This document shows positions 18,266 to 26,777 of a stretch of DNA of 64,000 nucleotides, piece after piece. The first letter of the stretch is position 1; each line of letters starts with the position of its first letter. The position numbers and the translations under genes are program-made. Source of the DNA: Candidatus Planktophila sp. (GTDB lineage Bacteria; Actinomycetota; Actinomycetes; Nanopelagicales; Nanopelagicaceae); contig JAIOWZ010000003.1 in the NCBI GenBank assembly GCA_021741905.1, forward strand, positions 1 through 64,000, given 5' to 3'. The notes under the pieces were generated by a model that was given only the letters and a program-made list of their open reading frames with translations, did no database searches and had not been told where the DNA came from.

Positions 18266-18583
18266 GTGTCAAACATTTCAATTATCGGGGATGAAGGTAA
18301 ACCAGTTCTATACGCTTCAATGACTTCAGAGGGCAAACTATTTTTCGAATTTGAGCTTTACGGCCGTAATGAAAACGAGGGTGATTACGAGTTTAACCAC
18401 ACCGTTGAGCCTGAAGAGTTTCCTGGAATCGCTAACAGATTTGGACTAAATCCCGAAGAACCAATTTTGACAGTAATTCAACAGATAACGGATATGGGTA
18501 AAGGTCAAGAGTTAGAGCGGGCGCTAACCAAGCAGGAGATCAAAAATGAACTCTGGACTTGGCTCAGCACTCCTTGGAACTAG
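18266..18583 (+). CDS. Hypothetical protein (105 aa)
   Basis: GTG start with a strong GGGAGG ribosome-binding site 9 nt upstream. The product is acidic and soluble, with alternating hydrophobic stretches (KLFFEFELYG) and a C-terminal WTWLSTPWN. I recognise no family. It lies 26 bp after kgd, but the gene that follows looks foreign, so it may belong to the same accessory patch. Confidence 0.6.
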   Translation: MSNISIIGDEGKPVLYASMTSEGKLFFEFELYGRNENEGDYEFNHTVEPEEFPGIANRFGLNPEEPILTVIQQITDMGKGQELERALTKQEIKNELWTWLSTPWN

Positions 18584-18652
18584 TTGCTTCATGGCTAAAT
18601 TTATGACTGGATAGTTGTGTACTGGGCACTTAGAAATTTCTTCTAAATCGAA

Positions 18653-18658
18653 TAAGGT
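18653..18658 (+). promoter_or_regulatory. Leaderless-type -10 for the exported repeat-protein pseudogene
   Basis: TAAGGT ends exactly 6 nt before the ATG at 18665, and no Shine-Dalgarno is present. Confidence 0.4.
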
Positions 18659-18664
18659 ATTGAG

Positions 18665-20188
18665 ATGCAAAAGTTGAAAAGAGTTGGAATTTCCTTCATA
18701 TTGCTCCTTTCTGGACTTTGGCCCACCGTCCCTGCTCAAGCCGGCGACCTGGGGCCGTGGACTCTAGATCCATATTTCCCATCTAATTTTGTAGCAATTC
18801 TGATCGAAATGACTAGAGAGGATGTTCTATTTGCAGTCGGAGGGATCCTTCTGCCCAATGATGAAGTGTCTTCATGTTCTATCTATCGTAAAAATAGTTT
18901 TGCCGACCAATGGAATTTAGTTGCTTCAACCCCAATTTGCTTTAATAACTTAACTTCCTCATCCGATGGAATGAGATTAGTAGCCGCAGCTTGGGGTAGT
19001 GACATATACACATCAAGTGATGGTGGAAAGAATTGGGTAAATCGCAATAAGCCTGATTGGTGGTTTGGATTTTCAAGTTCGAGTAGTGGGCAAACCGTTA
19101 TTGGCACAACAGAGAAAAGAACCTTCTGGATTTCCCACGACTATGGCGTGAGCTGGAATGCTCCTTTTGCCGAGGCACCCTCGAGTAATAGTTTCACAAA
19201 TTCAGCTATTTCTGCAGACGGCAATAAGATGATTATCGGCGATTACTTTGGATACTTATATGTTTCAACCGATGGAGGTAAAACTTGGCGGACCTCAGGT
19301 AATCTCAAGGGTTGGTCTGGGGTCGCGATCTCATGAAACGGATCTAGGATGTTCGCAACGGCACCCAATGAAGAAGATACACCTGGTGGAATTCTTCTTA
19401 GTTTGGACGACGGAAATTCTTGGACACAAATCGGGGCCGATAACTCGTGGTATCTAGCTGGGATAACTCCAAACGGAAATCACGCGTACGCGCTAACCAT
19501 AACTGCTGACGAAATGTATAATCTTTTTGTTTCAAATGACTTTGGAAAATCGTGGCAGGCCATTTCTGTTCAGTTTTCAGCCGGCAGCGTGGCAATTTAC
19601 AACAGTGGGCAATATGTTTTTGCACTTCTCAACTCATCGGTTGGAGATTGGCCATACCAGTTGTATTTTGCAGAGTACAAATGTGGTGTCGGTGGAGTAG
19701 ATACCTGCGCAGAAGCAGCAGCTGCTGCCAAACGTGAGGCTGAGAAAAAGTTAGCTCGTGATGAAATTTCGAACAAGTTCAAGAACTCTTTGAAGGTAAC
19801 CATTGAAACCTTCAAGCGGGCTGAGATAATTGGAATTACTTCAGAGAATATTGATGCAGTGCAGGCAGAGATTCTCGCGCTCCCTGAAGGTTCACGATCA
19901 GACATTGTTCAAATTCTTAAAGTCGCTCGAAAGTATGAAGTAATTGGAAAAGTAGCCTCAGATCAGGTCAATTCAATACAGTCAAATGAATACATTGAAA
20001 TTGGACTTATTTCTAGCACCAATAAAAATAAAATCGCTTTAGTCTCTGCAATACGCAAATTACCTGCAATAGATCGAGATAGTTACGCAGAGGTTAAATC
20101 GGCAATAGATACTGAGATGGCAACGATTCAAGCAAGAAAAGATCGCACTGCTGCAATTAAGAATCGCATTTCTTCTCGCGCTAAATAA
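18665..20188 (+). pseudogene. Exported BNR/Ycf48-like beta-propeller protein interrupted by an in-frame TGA
   Basis: Two track ORFs (18665-19336 and 19349-20188) share one frame and are separated by TGA at 19334-19336 and four sense codons; read through, they give about 506 aa. The N-terminus is a signal peptide (MQKLKRVGISFILLLSG, with an AQA cleavage site). The body repeats blades such as IYTSSDGGKNW, LYVSTDGGKTW and LSLDDGNSW, and the TGA falls inside one of these (VAIS*NGSRMF). After two Cys (CGVGGVDTC) the C-terminal 170 residues are helical and Lys/Ala-rich, possibly wall-associated. No frameshift is seen. It is either a recent nonsense mutation, a sequencing error, or read-through. Confidence 0.75.
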
Positions 20189-20256
20189 GGATTGGTTAAA
20201 GCCGGGCTTCTCGCGCGGCTTAGCAATCAGAACTCAGGCACACTCACGCACCTAAG

Positions 20257-20295
20257 TGGCTGGTGAGGGACTCGAACCCCCGTTGATTAAGAGTT
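20257..20295 (-). tRNA. tRNA-Lys(CUU) 3'-half remnant
   Basis: Read on the minus strand, the segment holds a Lys anticodon loop (CTCTTAA), then TCAAC, GGGGGTTCGAGTCCCTC (T arm) and ACCAGCCA (acceptor 3' strand with discriminator). The 5' half is missing: no GGCTGGT or D arm lies upstream on that strand. The variable loop is also shortened, so it cannot be a working tRNA. Such 3' fragments typically mark an old integration site. Confidence 0.6.
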
Positions 20296-20323
20296 AAAGA
20301 ACCGTGACCATACCTAGAGCATT

Positions 20324-20361
20324 AAAAAACCCGCGATGGCCATTGGCTACCGCGGGTTTTT
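20324..20361 (-). terminator. Intrinsic terminator of the MsmX/UgpC-type ATPase gene
   Basis: AAAAACCCGCG pairs perfectly with CGCGGGTTTTT, and the inner TGGCC/GGCTA bases extend the stem. The hairpin has U-runs in both orientations, so it can stop transcription from both sides. It lies 11 bp after the minus-strand stop. Confidence 0.88.
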
Positions 20362-20372
20362 AAGTAATCTAA

Positions 20373-21452
20373 TTAAACACGCTCACCCGTTGCTGGATCG
20401 AACAAGTGAACAGAACTCTTAATTGCCTCGACAGTAATTGTGTCACCTGGCTTTGGAGGATTCTTTGGATCCCAGCGAACAATTACTTGAGCACCTTCAT
20501 CAGATGCGTTAGCAAACTTCACAGTTGCATCAGCTGGCTTTCCGTATACGAATGCATCTGAACCAAGCTCTTCCACAACTTCTACCAGAACATGGAAACC
20601 CTTTGATGATGGTGTGAAGCCTTCTGGACGAACACCAACTGTTACGGATGATCCTGCACTTGCTGGAACATCTATCGCTAGATCTCCAAGCATCGCCTTT
20701 CCACCGACAACAGGTGCGATAAGCAGGTTCATAGCAGGAGATCCAATAAAACCTGCAACGAATGCATTTGCTGGGTTGTCATAAAGATTACGTGGTGTAT
20801 CAACTTGCTGTAGCAAGCCATCCTTAAGAACTGCAACGCGATCACCCATAGTCATAGCTTCAACCTGGTCGTGTGTTACATAAACAGTCGTGATTCCTAG
20901 ACGACGCTGCAATGCAGCGATCTGTGTACGAGTTGCAACACGCAACTTCGCATCAAGGTTTGATAGTGGTTCATCCATTAGGAAAACCTGTGGCTCGCGA
21001 ACAATTGCACGTCCCATTGCAACGCGCTGACGTTGTCCACCTGAAAGAGCTTTTGGCTTGCGCTCTAGGTATGGCTCAAGGTCAAGCAACTTTGCTGCTT
21101 CTAGAACACGACGTTCGCGCTCTTCCTTTGGAGTTCCTGCAATCTTTAACGCAAATCCCATGTTCTCTGCAACTGTCATGTGTGGATACAGTGCATAAGA
21201 CTGGAACACCATCGCGATGTCGCGATCTTTTGGTGCAACATTTGTTACGTCGCGATCGCCAATTAAAATACGGCCGCCATCGATCTCTTCAAGTCCGGCC
21301 AACATGCGAAGTGATGTTGATTTACCGCAACCTGATGGACCAACAAGAACTAAAAACTCTCCATCATTAACGGTGAGACTTAGCTTGTCGACTGCAGGTG
21401 CTGTTGTTCCTGGGTAGATACGTGATGCGCCATCAAAAACTACTGATGCCAT
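20373..21452 (-). CDS. Sugar ABC transporter ATP-binding protein (MsmX/UgpC/MalK type)
   Basis: Energises carbohydrate or glycerol-phosphate importers at the membrane. Features are GPSGCGKST (Walker A), LSGGQRQRVAMGRAI (signature), MDEPLSNLDAKLR (Walker B) and a C-terminal TOBE-like region (VGVRPEGF). I place the start at ATG 21452 (MASVVFDGASR, 359 aa) with a GGAGA site upstream, since the 42 extra track residues are Pro/Arg-rich and unlike the family. No permease or binding protein is nearby, so it is probably a shared ATPase serving importers elsewhere. Confidence 0.92.
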   Translation of the reverse strand: MASVVFDGASRIYPGTTAPAVDKLSLTVNDGEFLVLVGPSGCGKSTSLRMLAGLEEIDGGRILIGDRDVTNVAPKDRDIAMVFQSYALYPHMTVAENMGFALKIAGTPKEERERRVLEAAKLLDLEPYLERKPKALSGGQRQRVAMGRAIVREPQVFLMDEPLSNLDAKLRVATRTQIAALQRRLGITTVYVTHDQVEAMTMGDRVAVLKDGLLQQVDTPRNLYDNPANAFVAGFIGSPAMNLLIAPVVGGKAMLGDLAIDVPASAGSSVTVGVRPEGFTPSSKGFHVLVEVVEELGSDAFVYGKPADATVKFANASDEGAQVIVRWDPKNPPKPGDTITVEAIKSSVHLFDPATGERV

Positions 21453-21608
21453 GAGATTTCTCTCCTTCTCCGGGCAGGTACGTGCCCGACGGTCCGAGGA
21501 TGAAGGTGATGGCCGGTTGGCCAACGGCGCTAGGTTACGCACAAAAGGGGGTATTGGGAAGATCTGGCTCGGCGCCACAACCTGCTTCTAGTCACATCTG
21601 GAAGATCG

Positions 21609-21614
21609 TATACT
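21609..21614 (+). promoter_or_regulatory. -10 box for the CorC/HlyC-type gene
   Basis: TATACT lies 9 nt before the ATG at 21624, in the 171-bp divergent gap. There is no Shine-Dalgarno, so the leader is absent or only 2-3 nt long. Confidence 0.45.
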
Positions 21615-21623
21615 TCTCACATA

Positions 21624-22919
21624 ATGGAACCCCCCTCGTTGGCTTCACTATTTATTGATCTAGCAACTATCGCTGGGCTAATTGTCCTGGCCTCATTCTT
21701 TGTTGCTGCAGAAATCGCCCTGATCTCGCTTCGAGATAGCCAAGTCCGCCAAATCGCATCTCGTGGAAAACGAGGCGCTCGCGTTGCAGCCCTTGCCGAA
21801 CACCCCAACCGCTTGTTGGCCGCTGTTCAAATTGGGGTAACTGTCAGTGGATTTCTCTCTGCAGCACTTGGTGCTGATCAACTAGGTGATTATGTAATTC
21901 CATGGCTTGAATCCCTTGGGATTTCAACGGGCTGGAGCACGACAATTTCACTCATTGGCGTCACCTTGGTGATCGCATACTTCTCATTAGTCTTTGGTGA
22001 ACTAGTTCCAAAGCGGGTTGCACTCTTTAGAGCTGAAGAAATTGCCCTGAAAACTGCTGGAACCATCAATATTGTTGCAAATATCTTCCGGCCGATTATT
22101 TGGCTGCTCTCAAAGTCAACAGATTTTGTTGTGCGTGCATTTGGTGTTGATCCCAAAGAACAACGCAGCCAGATGTCTGAAGAAGAACTACTTGATTTAG
22201 TCGTTGGCCACGCTGCATTAACAGATGAAGAACGTGACATTGTTGAAGAAGTGTTCAATGCCTCAGAGCGTCAGGTCCATGAGGTTATGGTGCCGCGCAC
22301 TGAAGTTGATTTCATGGATGCTTCTTTAACCGTTGGAAAAGCAATTGAATTGGCCGTGGACAAAGCACATTCACGATACCCGGTTGTTCGTGGATCATCT
22401 GATGAAGTTGTGGGCTTTATCCATGTGCGCGATTTGCTGGATACTTCACTTGCTAGCAAGAACACCAAGATCGTTGAACTGGTGCGAAACATTATGTATT
22501 TACCTGGAACGAAAGGTATTTTGCCTGCTCTGACTGAGATGCGTATCCAAGGTCAACACCTAGCAATCGTTTTAGATGAGTATGGCGGCACCGACGGAAT
22601 AGTCACTCTTGAAGACTTGGTTGAAGTACTCATCGGAGATATTCGGGATGAATATGACGATCACCAGGATGAGATTTCACAAGAAGAGCGCACAGGAGAT
22701 TTCGAAGTAGATGGCCTTATTTCTATTGAAGATTTGATAGAGCAGACCAAGTTAGATATCCCTGAAGGCCCGTATGAGACTGCAAGTGGCTTTGTCATGC
22801 ACTTCTTAGGCCGAATCCCACATGAGCATGATGTTGTTAAGGTCAATGGCATCCGAATCACGGTGCTGACTATGGAAGGCAAACGCGCGGGTCAGCTATT
22901 GATCTCGCGATCTGCTTAA
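21624..22919 (+). CDS. CNNM/CorC-HlyC family membrane protein with CBS pair
   Basis: An integral membrane protein of 431 aa. Three to four hydrophobic helices form the DUF21/CNNM domain (about 10-140, including [12 protein letters not shown]). Two CBS domains follow (about 210-330, with [12 protein letters not shown] and [20 protein letters not shown]), then a CorC_HlyC domain (about 350-428). Relatives are annotated as hemolysins, but characterised ones are Mg2+/Co2+ or Na+-linked transporters. Cation transport is therefore the likelier role. trpS follows after 19 bp, probably co-transcribed. Confidence 0.9.
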   Translation: MEPPSLASLFIDLATIAGLIVLASFFVAAEIALISLRDSQVRQIASRGKRGARVAALAEHPNRLLAAVQIGVTVSGFLSAALGADQLGDYVIPWLESLGISTGWSTTISLIGVTLVIAYFSLVFGELVPKRVALFRAEEIALKTAGTINIVANIFRPIIWLLSKSTDFVVRAFGVDPKEQRSQMSEEELLDLVVGHAALTDEERDIVEEVFNASERQVHEVMVPRTEVDFMDASLTVGKAIELAVDKAHSRYPVVRGSSDEVVGFIHVRDLLDTSLASKNTKIVELVRNIMYLPGTKGILPALTEMRIQGQHLAIVLDEYGGTDGIVTLEDLVEVLIGDIRDEYDDHQDEISQEERTGDFEVDGLISIEDLIEQTKLDIPEGPYETASGFVMHFLGRIPHEHDVVKVNGIRITVLTMEGKRAGQLLISRSA

Positions 22920-22938
22920 CTGTGAAAGAATTGTGTCC

Positions 22939-23937
22939 ATGACACAGAAGCGAGTTCTATCAGGCATTCAGCCAACAAGTGACTCCTTCCACCTAGGCAA
23001 TTACTTAGGTGCTCTCAAGCAATGGGTCGAACTCCAAGAAGGCAATGATGCTTTTTACTGCATTGTTGATTTACATGCACTTACTGGTGAAATTGAGCCG
23101 GCGCTATTTAGAAAGCGCACCTTGTCATCTGCGGCCCAATTAATTGCACTAGGTATCTCACCTGAAAAATCAACATTATTTGTTCAGTCCCATGTTGCAG
23201 AACATAATCAATTGGGATGGATCATGGAATGTCTTGCAGGTTTTGGTGAGGCCAGCCGTATGACTCAGTTCAAGGATAAATCCGCGAAGGGCGGAGCAGA
23301 TACTGCTCGCGTTGGACTATTTACATATCCAATGTTGCAAGCAGCAGATATTCTTTTGTATCAAGCTCATTATGTGCCGGTCGGCGAGGACCAACGCCAA
23401 CACATTGAATTAACTCGTGATTTAGCTACCCGTTTTAATTCACGTTTTGGTGAAACCTTTAGATTACCAGAGGGCTACATTCTTAAAGCGGGTGCAAAGA
23501 TTTATGATCTGCAAGAGCCAACCTCAAAGATGAGCAAATCATCTGGCTCTGCAGCAGGAGTTCTAGAACTTATGGACACATCAGAGGCAAATACAAAGAA
23601 AATTAAAAGCGCAGCAACAGATGCAGGCCGCGAAGTTACATTTGATGAAAAAGAAAAACCAGGTATTAGCAATTTACTAACAATCCATTCATCACTTTCG
23701 GGGACTTCCATTGCTGATCTCGAAAATCAGTTTGCAGGAAAGGGCTATGGCGATTTTAAGACTGCTGTGGCCGAAGTTGTGGTCGAGTACTTCCGCCCAA
23801 TTCGAGCTAAGGCCATGGAACTTTTAGAGGATGAAAAGCACCTGATTGATCTTCTGCACGAGGGTGCTGAAAAAGCACGCGCTGTGGCCTCTGTGACCCT
23901 CCAAGACGCCTATAAAAACTTAGGGTTAGTGAAGTAA
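22939..23937 (+). CDS. trpS: Tryptophanyl-tRNA synthetase
   Basis: Class I aminoacyl-tRNA synthetase charging tRNA-Trp. The HIGH-like motif is FHLGNY near residue 20, KMSKS is intact (SKMSKSSGS), and the [15 protein letters not shown] tract is characteristic. The length is 332 aa. GTG at 22933 (two residues longer) is an alternative start; the ribosome-binding site is weak for both. A small hairpin follows the stop. Confidence 0.96.
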   Translation: MTQKRVLSGIQPTSDSFHLGNYLGALKQWVELQEGNDAFYCIVDLHALTGEIEPALFRKRTLSSAAQLIALGISPEKSTLFVQSHVAEHNQLGWIMECLAGFGEASRMTQFKDKSAKGGADTARVGLFTYPMLQAADILLYQAHYVPVGEDQRQHIELTRDLATRFNSRFGETFRLPEGYILKAGAKIYDLQEPTSKMSKSSGSAAGVLELMDTSEANTKKIKSAATDAGREVTFDEKEKPGISNLLTIHSSLSGTSIADLENQFAGKGYGDFKTAVAEVVVEYFRPIRAKAMELLEDEKHLIDLLHEGAEKARAVASVTLQDAYKNLGLVK

Positions 23938-23948
23938 TTAAGCCATTA

Positions 23949-23973
23949 TCTCAACCCCTAGTTGAGAGTTTCC
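23949..23973 (+). terminator. Possible terminator after trpS
   Basis: A 7-bp perfect stem (TCTCAAC/GTTGAGA) with a CCCTA loop, followed only by GTTTCCC. The poor U-run makes it a weak candidate. Confidence 0.4.
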
Positions 23974-24014
23974 CAAAAACGTTACACCGCTGATACCAAA
24001 ATAATGGCTGGCGC

Positions 24015-24036
24015 CTTGAGTTTAATCACGCTCAAG
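24015..24036. promoter_or_regulatory. Inverted repeat upstream of the nucleoside importer genes
   Basis: CTTGAG-N10-CTCAAG lies about 84 bp before the substrate-binding protein start. A -10-like TAATAG overlaps its right edge. Position and symmetry fit a dimeric repressor operator, but no matching regulator gene is in the window. Confidence 0.35.
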
Positions 24037-24119
24037 TAATAGGCTCCCAATTACACAAAGCTTCACTATGTGCCCTGAAAAGCAGGTATTGAAGATCCCC
24101 TTGAATCCTTGGAGGAAAA

Positions 24120-25172
24120 TTGAAGAAAGTATTTCGTCTTGTAGCAGTTGTTGCTGCAGCTGTCTTGGTAGCGACAACATTTGTTGCTCCATCAGCGACA
24201 GCAGCATCAAAGGTAAAAGTTGGCCTTGCTTATGACATCGGTGGACGTGGCGATAAGTCATTCAACGATTCAGCAGCAGCTGGTCTTGATGCAGCAAAGA
24301 AGAAGTTTGGCGTTACAGCTAAGGAAGTAACAGTTACACAGGGAACAGACTCAGAGCGCGAAGACAAGCTTCGTTTGCTAGCTAAGGCTGGTTACAACCC
24401 AATCATCGCTGTTGGTTTCCTCTATGCAGGACCAATCAAGGCAGTTGCATCAGATTATCCAAACACACAGTTTGCGATCATCGATGATGCTTCAGTTGAT
24501 CTACTCAACGTTGCTGGTCTAATTTTTGCTGAAGAGCAGGGTTCATACCTTGCAGGTGTAGCAGCAGCTCTTGCTTCAAAGTCAGGCAAGGTTGGTTACA
24601 TTGGTGGAGTTCGTATTCCTCTACTACAGAAGTTTGAAGCTGGATTCGTTGCTGGTGTTAAGGCAACAAAGAAGTCAGTGACAGTAGATGTTAAGTATGT
24701 AACTGAGTTCCCTGATTTCTCTGGCTTCAATGACCCAGCTAAGGCAAAGGTTATTGCTAAGGGAATGATCGATAAGGGTGTAGATGTTATTTACTCAGCA
24801 GCAGGTGGATCAGGTGCGGGTAACTTCGCAGCTGCAACAGATGCTGCAAAGGCTGGCAAGAAGGTTTGGACTATCGGAGTTGACTCTGATCAGATCCTTA
24901 CAGCTTCAGCTGCTGAGAAGAAGAACATGCTTACATCAATGATTAAGCGTGTAGACACAGCTGTTTACGATGTTATTGCAACAGCAGTTGCAGGATCATC
25001 TGTTAACGACATCATCGACGAGTCAGGTATCTACGGTCGTCGTTACGACCTAGCACTTGGTGGCGTTGGCGTTTCATACACAGGTGGATACATCAACAAG
25101 TACAAGGCGCAGATCGATAAGGCTGCTGCTGCAATCAAGTCAGGCAAGATCAAGGTTCCAACAAAGCCATAA
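24120..25172 (+). CDS. BMP-family nucleoside ABC transporter substrate-binding protein
   Basis: Extracytoplasmic receptor of the BMP/Med family, which binds purine or pyrimidine nucleosides. The signal peptide (MKKVFRLVAVVAAAVLVATT) ends near SATA-A and has no lipobox Cys, unlike many BMP lipoproteins. Typical motifs are YDIGGRGDKSFND, GTDSEREDKLR and VIYSAAGGSGAG. The start is TTG at 24120 with GGAGG 4 nt upstream. Lys/Ala-rich codons and an intrinsic terminator directly after the gene suggest it is expressed well above the downstream transporter genes. Confidence 0.93.
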   Translation: MKKVFRLVAVVAAAVLVATTFVAPSATAASKVKVGLAYDIGGRGDKSFNDSAAAGLDAAKKKFGVTAKEVTVTQGTDSEREDKLRLLAKAGYNPIIAVGFLYAGPIKAVASDYPNTQFAIIDDASVDLLNVAGLIFAEEQGSYLAGVAAALASKSGKVGYIGGVRIPLLQKFEAGFVAGVKATKKSVTVDVKYVTEFPDFSGFNDPAKAKVIAKGMIDKGVDVIYSAAGGSGAGNFAAATDAAKAGKKVWTIGVDSDQILTASAAEKKNMLTSMIKRVDTAVYDVIATAVAGSSVNDIIDESGIYGRRYDLALGGVGVSYTGGYINKYKAQIDKAAAAIKSGKIKVPTKP

Positions 25173-25192
25173 TCTCGCTTACGTAAGTGGCG

Positions 25193-25240
25193 TTTGGCCC
25201 AGCAATGGAGTTAAATCTCCTTGTTGGGCCAAATGTTTTT
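25193..25240 (+). terminator. Terminator/attenuator between the binding protein and its ATPase
   Basis: A long stem (TTTGGCCCAGCAATGGAG with CTCCTTGTTGGGCCAAA, one G-U pair and one bulge) with a 6-nt loop, followed by TGTTTTT. Being inside the operon, it should act as a partial terminator that lowers downstream expression. Confidence 0.85.
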
Positions 25241-25271
25241 CCCTAGAAAATTGAGTCAAAGGAGAGTTTAA

Positions 25272-26777
25272 GTGTCAGTAGCAGTTGAACTGCGACACAT
25301 TACTAAGCGCTTTCCAGGCGTAGTAGCTAATAAAGATGTTTCGATGAAGGTTGAGACAGGCACGGTCCACGCTCTTGTTGGCGAAAATGGCGCTGGTAAA
25401 TCTACTGTGATGAAGATTCTCTACGGAATGCAGCATCCCGATAGTGGCGAGATCTTAATTAACGGCAAAACTGTTAACTTGAAGAACCCCAACGATGCGA
25501 TTGAACTAGGAATTGGCATGGTGCATCAGCACTTTATGTTGGCTGATAATTTTACAGTTCTTGAAAATATTATTCTTGGCGCAGAGCCACAACACGGAGT
25601 GACAATTGATTTTAAATCCGCCAGTGCCAAGGTTGCTGAAATGTCGAAGGCATATGGCCTTGATGTGGACCCAGATGTTTTGGTTGAAGAACTTGGTGTT
25701 GGGCAACGTCAGCGAGTAGAAATTTTGAAGGTGCTATATCGCGGTGCGAACATTTTGATTTTTGACGAGCCAACCGCAGTTCTTGTGCCGCAAGAAGTTG
25801 ATGATCTTTTCGGAGCCCTTGAAGGCCTTCGAGCGATGGGTATGGCAGTTATTTTCATCTCACACAAACTTGATGAAGTATTGCGTGTGGCAGATGATGT
25901 AACTGTTGTGCGTGCGGGTGAAACAGTCGCTGAGGTTAAAGCTAAAGATGTAACAGCGCGTCAATTGGCAGAACTCATGGTGGGTAGTGAACTGCCCCAA
26001 CCAACAACACATGGAGACACTCGTCGAACTGAAGTTACTTTGGCGCTCAAAGATGTCTCGATCCCAACTTCAACGGGCAGTCGTGATTTGATTTCACACA
26101 TCAGTTTCAATCTGCGCGCAGGTGAGGTTGTTGGAATCGCTGGCGTTGAAGGAAATGGGCAGGCTGAACTTGTTGAAGCGATCATGGGGCTGCGCAAATA
26201 CACCGGTTCCATTGATTTTCGAGGCTCATCCATTGATGACATGAGCGTTGCACACCGTCACGACCTAGGTATTGGTTTGATTCCAGAGGATCGTCAACGC
26301 CAGGCATTAATGATGGATTCACCATTGTGGGAGAACCGCATTTTGGGTCACCAACGTGGCAAGCCTGTAATGCGCGGTTTTATTCTTGATAAGAAAGCAA
26401 CAATCGAGGATACAAAGCGCATCATGGAAGAGTTTGATGTTCGTGCGCCAGGGCCGATGACTGCTGCAGCTGCACTATCTGGTGGAAATCAACAGAAATT
26501 TATCGTTGGTCGTGAAATGAGTAAAGCTCCTGCACTCCTTGTTGCATCGCATCCGACACGAGGTGTTGATGTTGGGGCGCAAGGTGCCATTTGGGAAGTA
26601 CTTCGTGAAGCACGCACTCAAGGCATGGCAATTGTGTTGATCTCGGCTGACCTTGAAGAGCTCATCGGAATGTCAGATAGATTGTTAGTGATGTTGCGCG
26701 GTGTAATCACGGCAGAACTTGATCCGCAGAAAACTACCCCCGAGCAACTTGGCTCAGCGATGACAGGTGCAGCATGA
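25272..26777 (+). CDS. Nucleoside ABC transporter ATP-binding protein (two tandem ATPase domains)
   Basis: Duplicated ABC ATPase of the BMP/NupA (RbsA-like) class, 501 aa. Domain 1 has VGENGAGKST, LGVGQRQRVEIL and FDEPTAVL. Domain 2 has the degenerate Walker A GVEGNGQAEL, an intact signature LSGGNQQKFIVG, and ASHPTRGVDVGAQ in place of a canonical Walker B, as usual for the second half in this family. GTG start with AGGAGAG upstream. It overlaps the next permease gene by 4 bp (ATGA). Confidence 0.95.
   Translation: MSVAVELRHITKRFPGVVANKDVSMKVETGTVHALVGENGAGKSTVMKILYGMQHPDSGEILINGKTVNLKNPNDAIELGIGMVHQHFMLADNFTVLENIILGAEPQHGVTIDFKSASAKVAEMSKAYGLDVDPDVLVEELGVGQRQRVEILKVLYRGANILIFDEPTAVLVPQEVDDLFGALEGLRAMGMAVIFISHKLDEVLRVADDVTVVRAGETVAEVKAKDVTARQLAELMVGSELPQPTTHGDTRRTEVTLALKDVSIPTSTGSRDLISHISFNLRAGEVVGIAGVEGNGQAELVEAIMGLRKYTGSIDFRGSSIDDMSVAHRHDLGIGLIPEDRQRQALMMDSPLWENRILGHQRGKPVMRGFILDKKATIEDTKRIMEEFDVRAPGPMTAAAALSGGNQQKFIVGREMSKAPALLVASHPTRGVDVGAQGAIWEVLREARTQGMAIVLISADLEELIGMSDRLLVMLRGVITAELDPQKTTPEQLGSAMTGAA

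Noticed and set aside
19334-19336. TGA as a selenocysteine codon
   Set aside because: The protein is an exported propeller-like repeat with no redox motif at this point, and I see no SECIS-like hairpin directly after the TGA.
20257-20330. Intact tRNA gene on the minus strand
   Set aside because: The 5' acceptor strand, D arm and a proper anticodon stem are absent upstream of the anticodon loop, and the variable loop is too short.
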